Notes under the pieces: generated by a model
Told to the model about the DNA's origin: nothing
What the model saw: the letters and a program-made list of their open reading frames with translations, nothing else
Databases searched by the model: none
Shown here: positions 1-8,083 of the stretch, in pieces
How positions within the stretch are numbered: position 1 is the first letter of the stretch
Layout of the letters: the number at the start of each line of letters is the position of its first letter
Program-made: the position numbers and the translations under genes
Assembly (NCBI GenBank): GCA_025350625.1
Contig: JANXXL010000101.1
Location: 1 to 39,039, forward strand
Direction of reading: 5' to 3'
DNA from: Bryobacterales bacterium
GTDB lineage: Bacteria > Acidobacteriota > Terriglobia > Bryobacterales > Bryobacteraceae
DNA length: 39,039 bases

Positions 1-343
1 CGAATGTGAAGGTAAACGCCAGAGTCATGCCCGCCACCGACAGGGTTGCGCCGAGCAGCATATTTCCGAGATTGAAAATAATTCCCGCCGCTACGATGTA
101 AGCTATATTCCGATACCCTGTGATCAGGAAATTTTCCTGGAAAGTCAGTTCATTCGAATTCAGGGACCCGGCGGTGAATGCCGCCACCACCGCCAGCAAC
201 GCGAAGCCTAGCGCAAAATCGTAGTAGTAAAGTTCGAATCGCCATCGCCCGGCGAGTTTCAGCGTGTTCGCCCAGGACCCCCAACAAATCAGGGAGATCA
301 CCAATAGCGCCAGCGTAGCCGCTTGCGAAGCGGGAAGAATCAT
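1..343 (-). CDS. GRP/ureide-permease-type membrane transporter, 3' end cut by window
   Basis: Reading the minus strand from the ATG at 341-343 gives an uninterrupted 114-codon frame that runs off the left edge. The translation begins MILPASQAATLALLVISLIC and continues with WGSWANT and a WRFELYYYDF segment, then three further hydrophobic stretches. The CWGSWANT plus WRFE-YYD pattern is what I recall for the N terminus of GRP-family sugar transporters and ureide permeases of the drug/metabolite transporter superfamily, which carry sugars or ureides across the inner membrane. The C-terminal two thirds are missing, so the substrate cannot be judged. No strong Shine-Dalgarno precedes the ATG. A TATAAT hexamer lies about 45 bp upstream. 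It is co-directional with the next gene at 436-1002. Confidence 0.75.
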   Translation of the reverse strand, partial: MILPASQAATLALLVISLICWGSWANTLKLAGRWRFELYYYDFALGFALLAVVAAFTAGSLNSNELTFQENFLITGYRNIAYIVAAGIIFNLGNMLLGATLSVAGMTLAFTFTF

Positions 344-387
344 AGGATTTGTTTTCAGCGGGCCTGCATTGCCAAGCCGCTCCATGC

Positions 388-393
388 ATTATA
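388..393 (-). promoter_or_regulatory. possible -10 box for the permease gene
   Basis: On the minus strand a perfect TATAAT lies 45 bp before the permease ATG, in the 92-bp gap after the preceding gene. I see no convincing -35 hexamer at 16-18 bp, so this is only a weak promoter candidate. Confidence 0.3.
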
Positions 394-435
394 GCGGCAT
401 TGCACGCACCCGGTATGCGCCGGGCGCACAGCGCG

Positions 436-1002
436 CTAATTCTGTGTGGCTAGTGCAGCCGCCCGGTTCAGAACGGTCCGCGCAGTATCCTGCATCTTGG
501 CCTTGTCTGAGAGCCACTTCTGGTTGCTGACTCGTTGCGGCTTCTTGTCCGCGGCGTAAATCATGTCGAGGTTTTCCAGGATGTAGCGGCTGGTTTTCTG
601 AATGGTGTCCAAGTTGCCCTTATTCTCTGCCGAAAGCGACGCATTGGGCTGTTCCGCCACAAGCTGCAAGCCGTGGTCGACGATCTCCGTCAAGGAGCCT
701 AAGTCGTTCGGTTGGCCCTTCAGAATCTCGCCCGCCGTATCGAACGCCCCGCGATGATTGTTCATCTGCTGGTAGGTGACCAGGTATATTTTCAACCGCA
801 CGTCGGCGTACTCGCTCTGCGGGTAACCGATCTTCCATATTTCGAGGTTTTGGAGACGCGCGTCTAGTGTCGTATCCGGCTTGAGGATCTCGGTATAGAG
901 ATCGTACTCTGCGCGATCCCTCCAATTCTTCTGCGCCTGCGCGTTCGCCGTAAACGTCACGACCACCAGGGCAGTCAGCGAAATGAGGGGTTGTAAGAAC
1001 AC
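436..1002 (-). CDS. exported hypothetical protein, helical TPR-like
   Basis: This encodes 188 residues from a GTG codon. Residues 1-23 form a signal peptide with a hydrophobic core (LISLTALVVVTFTANAQAQ) and a likely cleavage after AQA. The mature part is helical and charged, starting NWRDRAEYDLY and followed by segments such as LQNLEIWKIGYPQSEYADVR and YLVTYQQMNN that resemble degenerate tetratricopeptide pairs. I recognise it as a type of conserved protein common in Acidobacteria, with no assigned reaction. It lies 45 bp downstream of the DUF6152 gene on the same strand and is probably co-transcribed. The ribosome-binding site is poor, so the exact start is uncertain. A periplasmic scaffold role is only a guess. 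Confidence 0.65.
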   Translation of the reverse strand: MFLQPLISLTALVVVTFTANAQAQKNWRDRAEYDLYTEILKPDTTLDARLQNLEIWKIGYPQSEYADVRLKIYLVTYQQMNNHRGAFDTAGEILKGQPNDLGSLTEIVDHGLQLVAEQPNASLSAENKGNLDTIQKTSRYILENLDMIYAADKKPQRVSNQKWLSDKAKMQDTARTVLNRAAALATQN

Positions 1003-1047
1003 TCGGAGCCGCGCGTTCCTTTGATGGCGCCGCGTCGTTCGATTCCG

Positions 1048-1458
1048 CTATTGTTTACCGGTAGCTTCACCCGGAACGCGGCCCATGCCTTCGAAGGTCT
1101 TGCCGTTGATCACAACGCGCGCGATTCTGCCGACTGGCTCGCCATTTTTGGCCACGACCATCGAGATGGTGACGTCGTCACCCATCTTGAACATCTTCCG
1201 GCTCCAGCCGCGCGCCACCATGTCGGGGGGGTTGCTGACTTCGGCGGTCCAATGCACCGTATTGCCCTTATCGTCCTTCACGTCAAAGTTAAGCAGGCAA
1301 TGCGGATTCGACCAGACCCAATCCGTGACCACGCCCTTCACCATCACAACCTTGGTCTCGTCGTAAAATGCGCCGCCGTGATGCGCCAGAAGCGCAACCG
1401 GCGCGGCCAGCAGGCCGAGAGTGACCAGCAACGAAATAACGCCGCACTTATTTTTCAA
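1048..1458 (-). CDS. DUF6152 family exported protein
   Basis: This is a 136-residue protein with a signal peptide (residues 1-25, hydrophobic core VISLLVTLGLLAAPVALLA). Directly after the cleavage site comes the His-His-Gly motif at 26-28, then KGVVTDWVWSNPHCLLNF (41-58) and a conserved W-rich region (VHWTAEVSNPPDM...RGWSRK). These features are typical of DUF6152, a small periplasmic beta-rich family of unknown function. The HH after the signal peptide could bind a metal or haem, but that is inference. The start is a TTG supported by GGAGG six bases upstream, which is better than any ATG nearby. It follows the cytochrome gene by 62 bp and is likely part of the same transcript. Confidence 0.8.
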   Translation of the reverse strand: MKNKCGVISLLVTLGLLAAPVALLAHHGGAFYDETKVVMVKGVVTDWVWSNPHCLLNFDVKDDKGNTVHWTAEVSNPPDMVARGWSRKMFKMGDDVTISMVVAKNGEPVGRIARVVINGKTFEGMGRVPGEATGKQ

Positions 1459-1520
1459 TGTGAGCCTCCACTGTCATAAATTAATATACAACCAGTCCTC
1501 GAGTGTCAAACCTGCCCTAT

Positions 1521-2660
1521 TCAATGTCCCGGCCGGGCGAACTTGGAAGCATCCACCGGGACGTTCGCATGCACCTCAGTCAGTTGAATCGTCGAACGCC
1601 CATCCAGCCACGTCACGATCATTTTGTATGGTATTTTCACGCCGGCAAGTTCGCGATAATCGGCGTAATCGACCTGCATGGGCGCCAATCCTACGGGCGA
1701 ATCGGCGTAGGTTACGGTGCGCGCCAGCAGACCCGACTCGTCGTCGAAATACAGGTTCACCGGAAACTTGCCGTTGATGGTGCCCTGCAGCATGGTCAGA
1801 TCGCGATCGTCAACCACCGCCGGAGGCCCCACCCTCCATTGGGTAAGCAGCTTTTTGATTTGTCCCGGGAAGCTCAGCGCAGCCGTCAGCCTGGCGCCGT
1901 CGATTTCTCCGCCGGTACGCTCCAGCAAGGGTACCGGCGCCAGTTGCGGCGGCTGCACGATCCACGCTTCGCGCCCGTCACACGTGTCGATGAGCTCCCC
2001 GCCTGCAAGGTTATGCACGATCATGGTTCGTTGGGCGGGCGCTTTCGCGAATAGCTCCAGGGAATACTTGGTCGGAATGCCGTAGGTCTGGAAAGTTCCT
2101 TTTGCTGCAAAGCTGGTCAACGCGGCCGCCTTCTGCGCGCCACCGATTGCCTGCAGGTACTTATCCAACACCTGCTCGACTTCGGGCGCGCCAGGGAAGG
2201 GATTTACCATGCGATCCGGCTCGCGATAACGCAGCGTGGCATAAAACTGCGTCAGGTCCGGCGTGGTCTCCGGCGAAGTGCTGCCGCGATGGCAGGTATA
2301 ACAAGTGAGCACGCGGCGGCCCGCGAAGAAATTCTTATTCATGGTGTTCACCATGGCGATCATCCCGCGAGCCCGGCGCTTCCTGTCGTTATCGTCGGCG
2401 TACTTCGCCCAATCGCCGCCGCTATCCGCCGTGTGACAGTCCCCGCAGCTAATTCCGAGCGATGCGGAAAAGAATCCCATGGTCGACATGAATTCGTCGG
2501 CCGGAATACCCTTCAGCGACTGCACGTTCTTGAAGACCTGTTCGGCAAGCCGCGCATCTCCGCGAGCCTGACCATAAGCCGTGCCGCCCGGGACCCCGAC
2601 GAAAAAGAATGTCGCGAAAAACGCCAGTGGAGCGTGCCGGACGCACCTGGTGAATCGCAT
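1521..2660 (-). CDS. dihaem c-type cytochrome, photosynthetic reaction-centre cytochrome subunit-like
   Basis: The chosen start (ATG at 2658-2660) gives 379 residues with a signal peptide (1-31). A longer frame exists, but it would run back through the end of the upstream gene. Two haem-attachment motifs are visible, CGDCH at 72-76 and CYTCH at 120-124. Each is preceded by a helix with a candidate axial Met (M58/M61 and M100/M103), the layout of the CytoC_RC family, here with two haems rather than four. Residues from about 150 on form a second domain of beta type (GTFQTYGIPTKYSLELFAKA and onwards to VDYADYRELAGVKIPYKM) resembling outer-membrane lipoprotein-sorting-type folds. It begins two bases after the stop of the upstream gene, so the two are translationally linked. 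It is probably periplasmic electron transfer; partner and substrate are unknown. Confidence 0.8.
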   Translation of the reverse strand: MRFTRCVRHAPLAFFATFFFVGVPGGTAYGQARGDARLAEQVFKNVQSLKGIPADEFMSTMGFFSASLGISCGDCHTADSGGDWAKYADDNDRKRRARGMIAMVNTMNKNFFAGRRVLTCYTCHRGSTSPETTPDLTQFYATLRYREPDRMVNPFPGAPEVEQVLDKYLQAIGGAQKAAALTSFAAKGTFQTYGIPTKYSLELFAKAPAQRTMIVHNLAGGELIDTCDGREAWIVQPPQLAPVPLLERTGGEIDGARLTAALSFPGQIKKLLTQWRVGPPAVVDDRDLTMLQGTINGKFPVNLYFDDESGLLARTVTYADSPVGLAPMQVDYADYRELAGVKIPYKMIVTWLDGRSTIQLTEVHANVPVDASKFARPGH

Positions 2661-2662
2661 AT

Positions 2663-3508
2663 TTATTTCTTGCCGTCCGTACCCATGGTGGGATTTCCAA
2701 ATCCCATGGCTTTGTTGTATTGCATATACTCCGATACCGAACACATCTGTTCCCTGACATCAAAATCGGGCGGCAGTAACTTCATCGGAAACTTGTTGAG
2801 CGCCACCCAGGATTTCGCATACATCTTCGGGTCGTCAATGATGACGGTAAGTTCTAACAGGTCGCGACTGACCCGGTGGAACCGCTCTTCGACGCGCAGA
2901 TCTTCACTGTGTGGGCGGCCGCCTTTGTCGAGCCAGGTCCTTTCATCGGTACCCGAGGTCTGCGCGACAAACGTGTAATCATCCTCCCATTTTCCGACCG
3001 AATAGCCAAACCATCTTGGTTCCGGATCTTTGGGGAGTTCCCGCCCGTCCGCCCAGATGACTCGCCAAATCTTGGAATACTCGTAGAGCACCACCATCTT
3101 TAAAGGTGTCTGCAGGATCTGAGTGGTCCGAAGCTGGTACAGGTCCTGGCGCGGCATTCCCTGCGGATCGCAGTAGATCACCGCCGGGTCATTTATCTGA
3201 CTGGGAATATTTTGTCTGGCTCCATTTCCCGGCCTGTAGTCTTTCATCTTCTCGCGAGCCAAAGCGGTGTAAGGCAACTGATGTTCTGGTTTGCCGTCTT
3301 CCGGCATGTCTTTGGCGCCTTGTCCTTGGATTCCGTCGCCTTCGCCTCTAGCCGGGGTCCAAATCCCGGATATGTCATGGCGAGGAGCGGGCGCGGAGGC
3401 CGCCCCATTCGATACCGCAGACGCAGCGGTTTGACCACGGGAAACAGGTGAGCATATTGTCAATGCCACAACCATTCCAATAGTCCACGCTGTGAAGCCT
3501 CTTAACAT
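2663..3508 (-). CDS. exported protein of unknown function (DISGIW motif)
   Basis: A 281-residue protein starting at the ATG at 3506-3508, chosen because AAGGAG lies seven bases upstream and because a signal peptide follows immediately (FTAWTIGMVVALTICSPVSR). The mature protein has DISGIWTP at 44-51, then a Trp- and Tyr-rich soluble domain with segments such as AVIYCDPQGMPRQDL, WRVIWADGRELP and KWEDDYTFVAQTSG. I recognise this type as recurring in Acidobacteria and in soil metagenomes near DUF6152 genes, but I know of no function. It is followed with two bases of spacing by the cytochrome gene, so its product may work with that electron carrier. A near-perfect -10 box (TATAAT) precedes it. Confidence 0.7.
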   Translation of the reverse strand: MLRGFTAWTIGMVVALTICSPVSRGQTAASAVSNGAASAPAPRHDISGIWTPARGEGDGIQGQGAKDMPEDGKPEHQLPYTALAREKMKDYRPGNGARQNIPSQINDPAVIYCDPQGMPRQDLYQLRTTQILQTPLKMVVLYEYSKIWRVIWADGRELPKDPEPRWFGYSVGKWEDDYTFVAQTSGTDERTWLDKGGRPHSEDLRVEERFHRVSRDLLELTVIIDDPKMYAKSWVALNKFPMKLLPPDFDVREQMCSVSEYMQYNKAMGFGNPTMGTDGKK

Positions 3509-3530
3509 TGCTAAACTCCTTCGTACAGAT

Positions 3531-3536
3531 ATTATA
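3531..3536 (-). promoter_or_regulatory. -10 box for the 3508-1048 gene group
   Basis: TATAAT on the minus strand, 23 bp before the ATG at 3508 and just upstream of its Shine-Dalgarno. No good -35 is present, which may point to an activator; the 11-bp palindrome at 3570-3598 lies a short way upstream. Confidence 0.4.
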
Positions 3537-3569
3537 TTGAGTGTTCGCGCGCGAGTCTTCACAGCTTGG

Positions 3570-3598
3570 GGAATACCGTCATTCGGCGACGGTATTCC
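3570..3598. terminator. perfect 11-bp inverted repeat downstream of the receptor gene
   Basis: GGAATACCGTC, a seven-base loop, then GACGGTATTCC: an exact 11-bp stem. It begins about 27 bp past the stop codon of the TonB-dependent receptor and precedes the promoter of the next gene. There is no U-run on either strand, so a classical Rho-independent terminator is not shown. It could be a terminator hairpin of another type, an mRNA 3' stabiliser, or an operator for the downstream gene. Confidence 0.5.
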
Positions 3599-3624
3599 AT
3601 CATCCTAGCGCTGCCTTGGCCGCC

Positions 3625-6600
3625 CTAAAAGATAAACTTCAGACCCAGTTGGACCGCCCTGGAGCCTCCCGATCCGAGAACCGGGTTGGAACTGGCTGCG
3701 TCGGGGGTTGAGCTCGAGTAGCCGAACGGCGCGCCGCTCGAAGGATCGATACTCGCGGCAGGACCACCACCCGGTCCACCAAAGGGATTGGCGAAGTTCG
3801 GATGGTTGAAGACGTTGAAGAATTCAGCACGGAACTGCGCCTTGAGCCGCTCCTTGAACTGGAACACTTTGGTCACGGAAAGATCCACACTTTTGAAGCC
3901 GCTGTCTCTGAAAGGATTGCGGCTCAGGTTACCCTGCGTTCCGAAAGCCGGAGGCATGAGGAGCGAGCCGTTCACGGCGTAACAACCCAGATTTGCGAGC
4001 GCAGCCTGGGCTAGTCCCCTGGCGGCTCCTCCGTCCTGGGCTCTAGCCCGTGAGTTGCAAGCGGCATTGTTCGTCGGACTGGCTGGATTGCCGGTGGGCG
4101 CGTAAAAAGGAATTCCACCTTGGGGGTTAGGGTTATTCGCTCCCAGGGTTCCCGGGGTCAATCCGTGAATGGATTCGAAGTCCTTCGCGTTGCCGTAGAA
4201 ATTCCATTGCTCACCTTGCGTATTGGTAGTCGACGGTTCCGTGATCTCGCCGATTCCGGCAAAGTCGGTGGATAGATCCTGCACCCGCCACGGCGTTCCG
4301 GACTGGAGGAACACCACCGAATTGAGAGACCAGCCTTTCAGGAGTTGTGCGGGCGACTTGATGCCGGGGATGGCATAGGTCACCGAGAAAGTGAACCGGT
4401 GCCGGATATCGAAAACGCTATCGCCGTAAAGGCTCTGTTTGATGTTGCCGTTGTTGTTGGCAGGCGTCAGCAGCGTGTTTCCCCAATTGTCGGAAGCCAT
4501 GTCTAGAGCGTGAGCGAAAGTGTAACCGGCCGTGAACGACAACCCGTGAGAACTTCTTTGCGTCAGAGTCGCCTGCAGGCCGTTGTAGTTCGAGTTGTAA
4601 CCGCTAAAGAGCTGGTCGATGTAATTCAGATAGGGGAATTGGGAATTGAAAGGCCGTCCAGCCTGGATCGCGGCCGCATCCGGCGCGCAGCTCTGATAAA
4701 GTTTTGCGGGGTCGAGACAAGTGGCGACCGCTGCCGGAGTCCACCCGGTGCCCACGGGCGGCTGATTGATGTTCTTCAAGCCCATCATCTTGGTGCCATG
4801 GTTGCCGACGTATCCAACCTCGAGCGACATGTTATTGGTCAGGGCCCGCTGGATATCCACCGTCCAGGTGGAGACGTAGGGGGTTTTCAGATTAGGATCC
4901 ACCGCGACCGCGAAGCATGGCGAGGGCGTTCCCACCACTCCCGCTACCGGCGTCTTCAAAGGAGTGCCGTCCCCGCAGGCGGGCACGAGGCTTCCGAAGA
5001 GAGGGTTGTTGGGTCCGTTGTTTGCCAGGCTGGTTTTGAAACCAGCGAGAGCGGAGCCTGTGAAGCTCTGGGCCTTGACCGCGATCGTGCCCGGACTCGG
5101 AATCTGCACGCCATTTACAAACAGGTCGGCTCCGGTCGGGGTCACGCGCGTGCCCACCAGGTTGCCGAGGGCGGCGAAGATGTCATAACTCAACTGCTCG
5201 TAGGAAATGCCACCTCCCGCACGGACTACGGTCTTTCCATTGCCCGCCACATCCCAGGCGATTCCGAAGCGTGGCGCGAAGTTCTTGTGATCGGGGTTAT
5301 ACAGCGTGGGGATCTGCTTGCCGGTTTGCACCAGTCCCATACCTGGAATGAAACTGCCCAGCAGGCCGTTGTCGTCCTTAATGGGCGAGTTGTATTCGTA
5401 GCGTACTCCTAGATTCATCGTGAGTCTGGGTTTCACGCGCCAGTCGTCCTGAACAAAGCCCGCGTATCCCTGATTACTCAGGTGCCGCTCCACGTCGCCG
5501 GAGAGGACTTGCACCCGGTTGGGCGTGCCGGTGAAGTAGGATTGCAGCGTCTTGAAACGCATGATGCCACGGGCGGTGGCCGGAATGTTGTTGACGTCTG
5601 ACCTCGCGAGGATGTCAAAGCCAACCTTGAACGCGTGGTTCCCGCGCAAATACGAGACATGGTCCAGGATATTTGTGACCGCGTCAGGGCCGATTATTTT
5701 TGGCCAGTTCCCGCCGCCGCCCAAGCGAAAGAGGGAGGTGGAGAAGGATTGAATCTGAATCTGAGGGAATCCGAAAAGGAACGGGTTGGTCACGCCGGTG
5801 TAGAAATGATACGTGCTGCCGTTGAATTTGTAATTGGCAGGATCGTTCGAGCTGTCTCCGTCGTAATACGTCTGAAAATAGTGCGAATAGCCAACCCGGG
5901 CTTCGTTCACCCAACGGGAGTTGGGGGCCCACACCCAGTTAACCCCTCCAGTTTGTGCCCTGGCGTAGAGGACCGACAGCCACGTTTGTTGGGTTTGCCA
6001 CGGGGAATCGTTCTGATCTCCCAAGCCCTGACTGAGGAAATACATGCCGTTCAAGGAGTGATGCTCGTTGATGTGATAGTCCAGCTTCACCAACCCGCCG
6101 TGAATATCGTTGGTGTTGGTCAGGCCGGACGCAATGACGCTTGGATCGGACGGATTAGTGCCGGGATTCGTGCGGAATAGCCCGGGATAATTAGACAATG
6201 GATTGCAATTCATATCCAGGCCCGCCAACTGAACGCTGAGCGCGGTGACCGCCGAACCGGCGGCCTTGCAGGCGCCGATCATATTCTGCCCCGCCGGTCC
6301 CACACCGGCGACCGTGATCGGACTTTGAATAGGCGTCACTGCTCCGAGCGAATAGCTCTGCGCCTCGTAATTCAGAAAGAAGAACAGTTTGTCTTTTCTG
6401 ATGGGGCCGCCGAGAGTAGCGCCGTACTGCTCTAGAGCGAGCGGCGCTTTTTGCTGAGGAGCGGGGTTGAAGTAGTTGCGGGCATCCCAGGCGTCGGTGC
6501 GGCCATAAGCGTAAGCCGTCCCGTGAAAAGCATTGGTGCCCGACTTGATTCCGACGTTCACAATGGCGCCGGGTTTCCAGCCGTATTCCGCTCGAGGATT

Positions 6601-7284
6601 TTGCTGGGTCTTGAACTCCTGAATGGCGTCGATCGACAGAATTGTTCCGGCGTCGCCCGCTGCCATGACGTTATTCATGACGCTCTGGCCGTTGAAGACC
6701 TGGCTATTGTTGATTCCGTCGACCAGATAGACGTTATCGTGGGCGCGGAGGCCGTTGGTGCTCTGCGTCATCGCCGATCCCCCGGGATAAATCGTCACTC
6801 CTGGGCGCAGTTGGAGCAGGTTCGAAAAATTTCGGCCGTTCAACGGCAGATCGTTGATCACCTGGTTGCCGAGGGTTCCGCCCAGTTCGGCGTTAGTGGT
6901 TTCCATCAGCGGGATTACCTCGCTGACGGTGATCACCTGGGTTTGCTCGCCGGGCTGGAGCTGCAGGTCGACCCGAATCTCCTGCCCTACCTCCAGTTCG
7001 ATATTGCGGCGCTCGGTGGACTTGAAGCCTTTGAAGTCGGCGCGCACCGTATATGTCCCGGGAAGCAAATTAGGGGCGTTGTATGCGCCGGTTTCGTCCG
7101 CGGTGAGGGTGCGCGAGTTGCCTCTTTGCACATCCATAACGACTACCGTCGAGCCGACAACAGCGCCGCCGCTTTGATCGCTAATCGCCCCTAGAATGCG
7201 ACCTGCGCTGCCTTGTGCGAAAACCGGCACAGTAGCGAAAAAAATCGACAAAATAACTTTCTTGCAATCGAGACGAAGATCCAT
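3625..7284 (-). CDS. TonB-dependent receptor with N-terminal carboxypeptidase regulatory-like domain
   Basis: The protein has 1219 residues from the ATG at 7282-7284, preceded by an AGGGGG ribosome-binding site; an in-frame extension upstream has no such signal. Residues 1-24 form a signal peptide ending VFAQ. Residues about 28-110 are a carboxypeptidase D regulatory-like beta sandwich (GRILGAISDQSGGAVVGSTV...DETGAYNAPNLLPGTY). A plug domain follows (LPLNGRNFSNLLQLRPG, about 145-270), then a long outer-membrane barrel ending VQLGLKFIF, with the terminal Phe expected for BamA-dependent insertion. This is the Oar-like receptor type that is greatly expanded in Acidobacteria. Such proteins are generally thought to import large substrates such as oligosaccharides or peptides; the ligand here is unknown. 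A sigma-70-like promoter lies upstream and a palindrome downstream. Confidence 0.93.
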   Translation of the reverse strand: MDLRLDCKKVILSIFFATVPVFAQGSAGRILGAISDQSGGAVVGSTVVVMDVQRGNSRTLTADETGAYNAPNLLPGTYTVRADFKGFKSTERRNIELEVGQEIRVDLQLQPGEQTQVITVSEVIPLMETTNAELGGTLGNQVINDLPLNGRNFSNLLQLRPGVTIYPGGSAMTQSTNGLRAHDNVYLVDGINNSQVFNGQSVMNNVMAAGDAGTILSIDAIQEFKTQQNPRAEYGWKPGAIVNVGIKSGTNAFHGTAYAYGRTDAWDARNYFNPAPQQKAPLALEQYGATLGGPIRKDKLFFFLNYEAQSYSLGAVTPIQSPITVAGVGPAGQNMIGACKAAGSAVTALSVQLAGLDMNCNPLSNYPGLFRTNPGTNPSDPSVIASGLTNTNDIHGGLVKLDYHINEHHSLNGMYFLSQGLGDQNDSPWQTQQTWLSVLYARAQTGGVNWVWAPNSRWVNEARVGYSHYFQTYYDGDSSNDPANYKFNGSTYHFYTGVTNPFLFGFPQIQIQSFSTSLFRLGGGGNWPKIIGPDAVTNILDHVSYLRGNHAFKVGFDILARSDVNNIPATARGIMRFKTLQSYFTGTPNRVQVLSGDVERHLSNQGYAGFVQDDWRVKPRLTMNLGVRYEYNSPIKDDNGLLGSFIPGMGLVQTGKQIPTLYNPDHKNFAPRFGIAWDVAGNGKTVVRAGGGISYEQLSYDIFAALGNLVGTRVTPTGADLFVNGVQIPSPGTIAVKAQSFTGSALAGFKTSLANNGPNNPLFGSLVPACGDGTPLKTPVAGVVGTPSPCFAVAVDPNLKTPYVSTWTVDIQRALTNNMSLEVGYVGNHGTKMMGLKNINQPPVGTGWTPAAVATCLDPAKLYQSCAPDAAAIQAGRPFNSQFPYLNYIDQLFSGYNSNYNGLQATLTQRSSHGLSFTAGYTFAHALDMASDNWGNTLLTPANNNGNIKQSLYGDSVFDIRHRFTFSVTYAIPGIKSPAQLLKGWSLNSVVFLQSGTPWRVQDLSTDFAGIGEITEPSTTNTQGEQWNFYGNAKDFESIHGLTPGTLGANNPNPQGGIPFYAPTGNPASPTNNAACNSRARAQDGGAARGLAQAALANLGCYAVNGSLLMPPAFGTQGNLSRNPFRDSGFKSVDLSVTKVFQFKERLKAQFRAEFFNVFNHPNFANPFGGPGGGPAASIDPSSGAPFGYSSSTPDAASSNPVLGSGGSRAVQLGLKFIF

Positions 7285-7330
7285 GCTGCCCCCTGTTGCC
7301 AATTGGCATAGAAATGACGTGACCAAAGGG

Positions 7331-7359
7331 ACGTTATCACCGGATGATGCCAAAGTCAA
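7331..7359 (-). promoter_or_regulatory. sigma-70-like promoter of the TonB-dependent receptor gene
   Basis: On the minus strand TTGACT (7354-7359) is followed by a 17-bp spacer and TAACGT (7331-7336), ending 47 bp before the ATG. The -35 and the next bases (TTGACTTTGG) resemble those before the two DUF1592 cassettes. Confidence 0.5.
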
Positions 7360-7410
7360 GCGAGGGGGTGGCAGCAAGGGGGTGGCGGCGGGTGTAGGCT
7401 ACTTGGAAAT

Positions 7411-7785
7411 CTACCGTGTAATTGTGTAAAACGCTTCAATATCGGCGATGCGTTCTTTGGTGACTTTAATCACACACAAACTGTTTTGGAATTTACCGCC
7501 CTCACTTCTGCCTTGAGCTTTGCAGACGGCGTCTCGATAAGAAATCCAGAGGCGTTGAGATTTCCGAAGGTTGGCTATCATTCTTGGCGGCATTACTATC
7601 GATGTCATTGAGGCTTGATACTTTTCGTTGAATTCAGCTTCCACCGTCTTTTGGACGTTCGATAGGCATTCTAATAGCTCTGAAGTCTTAATCGTAGTAA
7701 AAGGAGGAGGAAAGCACTTCTGTTCATCAGGTAGGTCTTTGGCTATCGCAGAAAACGCACAGAAAAACAATAAAGCCAAAATCAT
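7411..7785 (-). CDS. LprI/DUF1311 family exported protein
   Basis: A 124-residue protein with a short signal peptide (MILALLFFCAFSAIA). Its C-terminal half carries the DUF1311 (lysozyme inhibitor LprI-like) pattern: LRKSQRLWISYRDAVC, then SLCVIKVTKERIADIE, with Cys residues spaced as in the family. Members are small periplasmic or secreted proteins, some of which inhibit lysozyme; whether this one does is unknown. The start has AGAGG upstream at normal spacing. The coding sequence is clearly more AT-rich than its neighbours. Ten bases upstream is the stop of a remnant of a second LprI-like gene, so a tandem pair probably existed here. The stop is 126 bp upstream of the receptor start. Confidence 0.75.
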   Translation of the reverse strand: MILALLFFCAFSAIAKDLPDEQKCFPPPFTTIKTSELLECLSNVQKTVEAEFNEKYQASMTSIVMPPRMIANLRKSQRLWISYRDAVCKAQGRSEGGKFQNSLCVIKVTKERIADIEAFYTITR

Positions 7786-7795
7786 AACTTACCTC

Positions 7796-7864
7796 TTAAA
7801 TTCCTGAATTCTTTTGGTAGGCCGCTTCGATCTCTGTGTAACGTTCTTTTGTTTCGCTCCTATG
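7796..7864 (-). pseudogene. remnant of a second LprI/DUF1311 gene (last ~20 codons)
   Basis: The minus-strand frame ending at TAA 7796-7798 reads SETKERYTEIEAAYQKNSGI. This matches the C terminus of the intact neighbour (VTKERIADIEAFY) in pattern and position. Upstream the frame loses all similarity and hits a stop at 7877-7879, and the Trp/Tyr/Cys core of the family is missing. It is read as the truncated tail of a tandem paralogue. Confidence 0.55.
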
Positions 7865-7869
7865 AAGAC

Positions 7870-8034
7870 CTATAGCTCATCAACCTGTAGCTTGCAAGTA
7901 AGATTGCGAAATGCGTAGTCCTGGTACTTCGATGCAACCGCCCCAGCCTCAATGAGCAGGCGCACGACAGTTTTATTTGAAACGTCCGTCATACGCACGG
8001 TTGAGCGTATCGAGCAGCCTTCTATGAGCGCCTA
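7870..8034 (-). pseudogene. ankyrin-repeat-like gene remnant
   Basis: The minus-strand frame ending at TAG 7870-7872 reads TDVSNKTVVRLLIEAGA, then VASKYQDYAFRNLTCKLQ and VDEL. VVRLLIEAGA is the second-helix signature of an ankyrin repeat. An in-frame ATG would allow only a 40-residue product with no ribosome-binding site. It directly abuts the LprI remnant, suggesting that a deletion joined the ends of two genes. The rest of 7786-8083 holds nothing else that I recognise. Confidence 0.4.
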
Positions 8035-8066
8035 AATTCCTGCTGTGCGGATTTTCGGAGTCCAGC

Positions 8067-8081
8067 CGGAGCGCTGCTCCG
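8067..8081. terminator. small hairpin after the nuoI-like gene
   Basis: CGGAGC-GCT-GCTCCG, a perfect 6-bp stem with a three-base loop two bases beyond the stop codon of the minus-strand ferredoxin gene. No T-run follows, so termination is only suggested by position. Confidence 0.3.
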
Positions 8082-8083
8082 CG

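Noticed and set aside
4510..5412. 300-codon plus-strand open frame
   Set aside because: It lies antisense inside the TonB-dependent receptor gene, has no domain signature, and is explained by the GC-rich codon pattern of the real gene.
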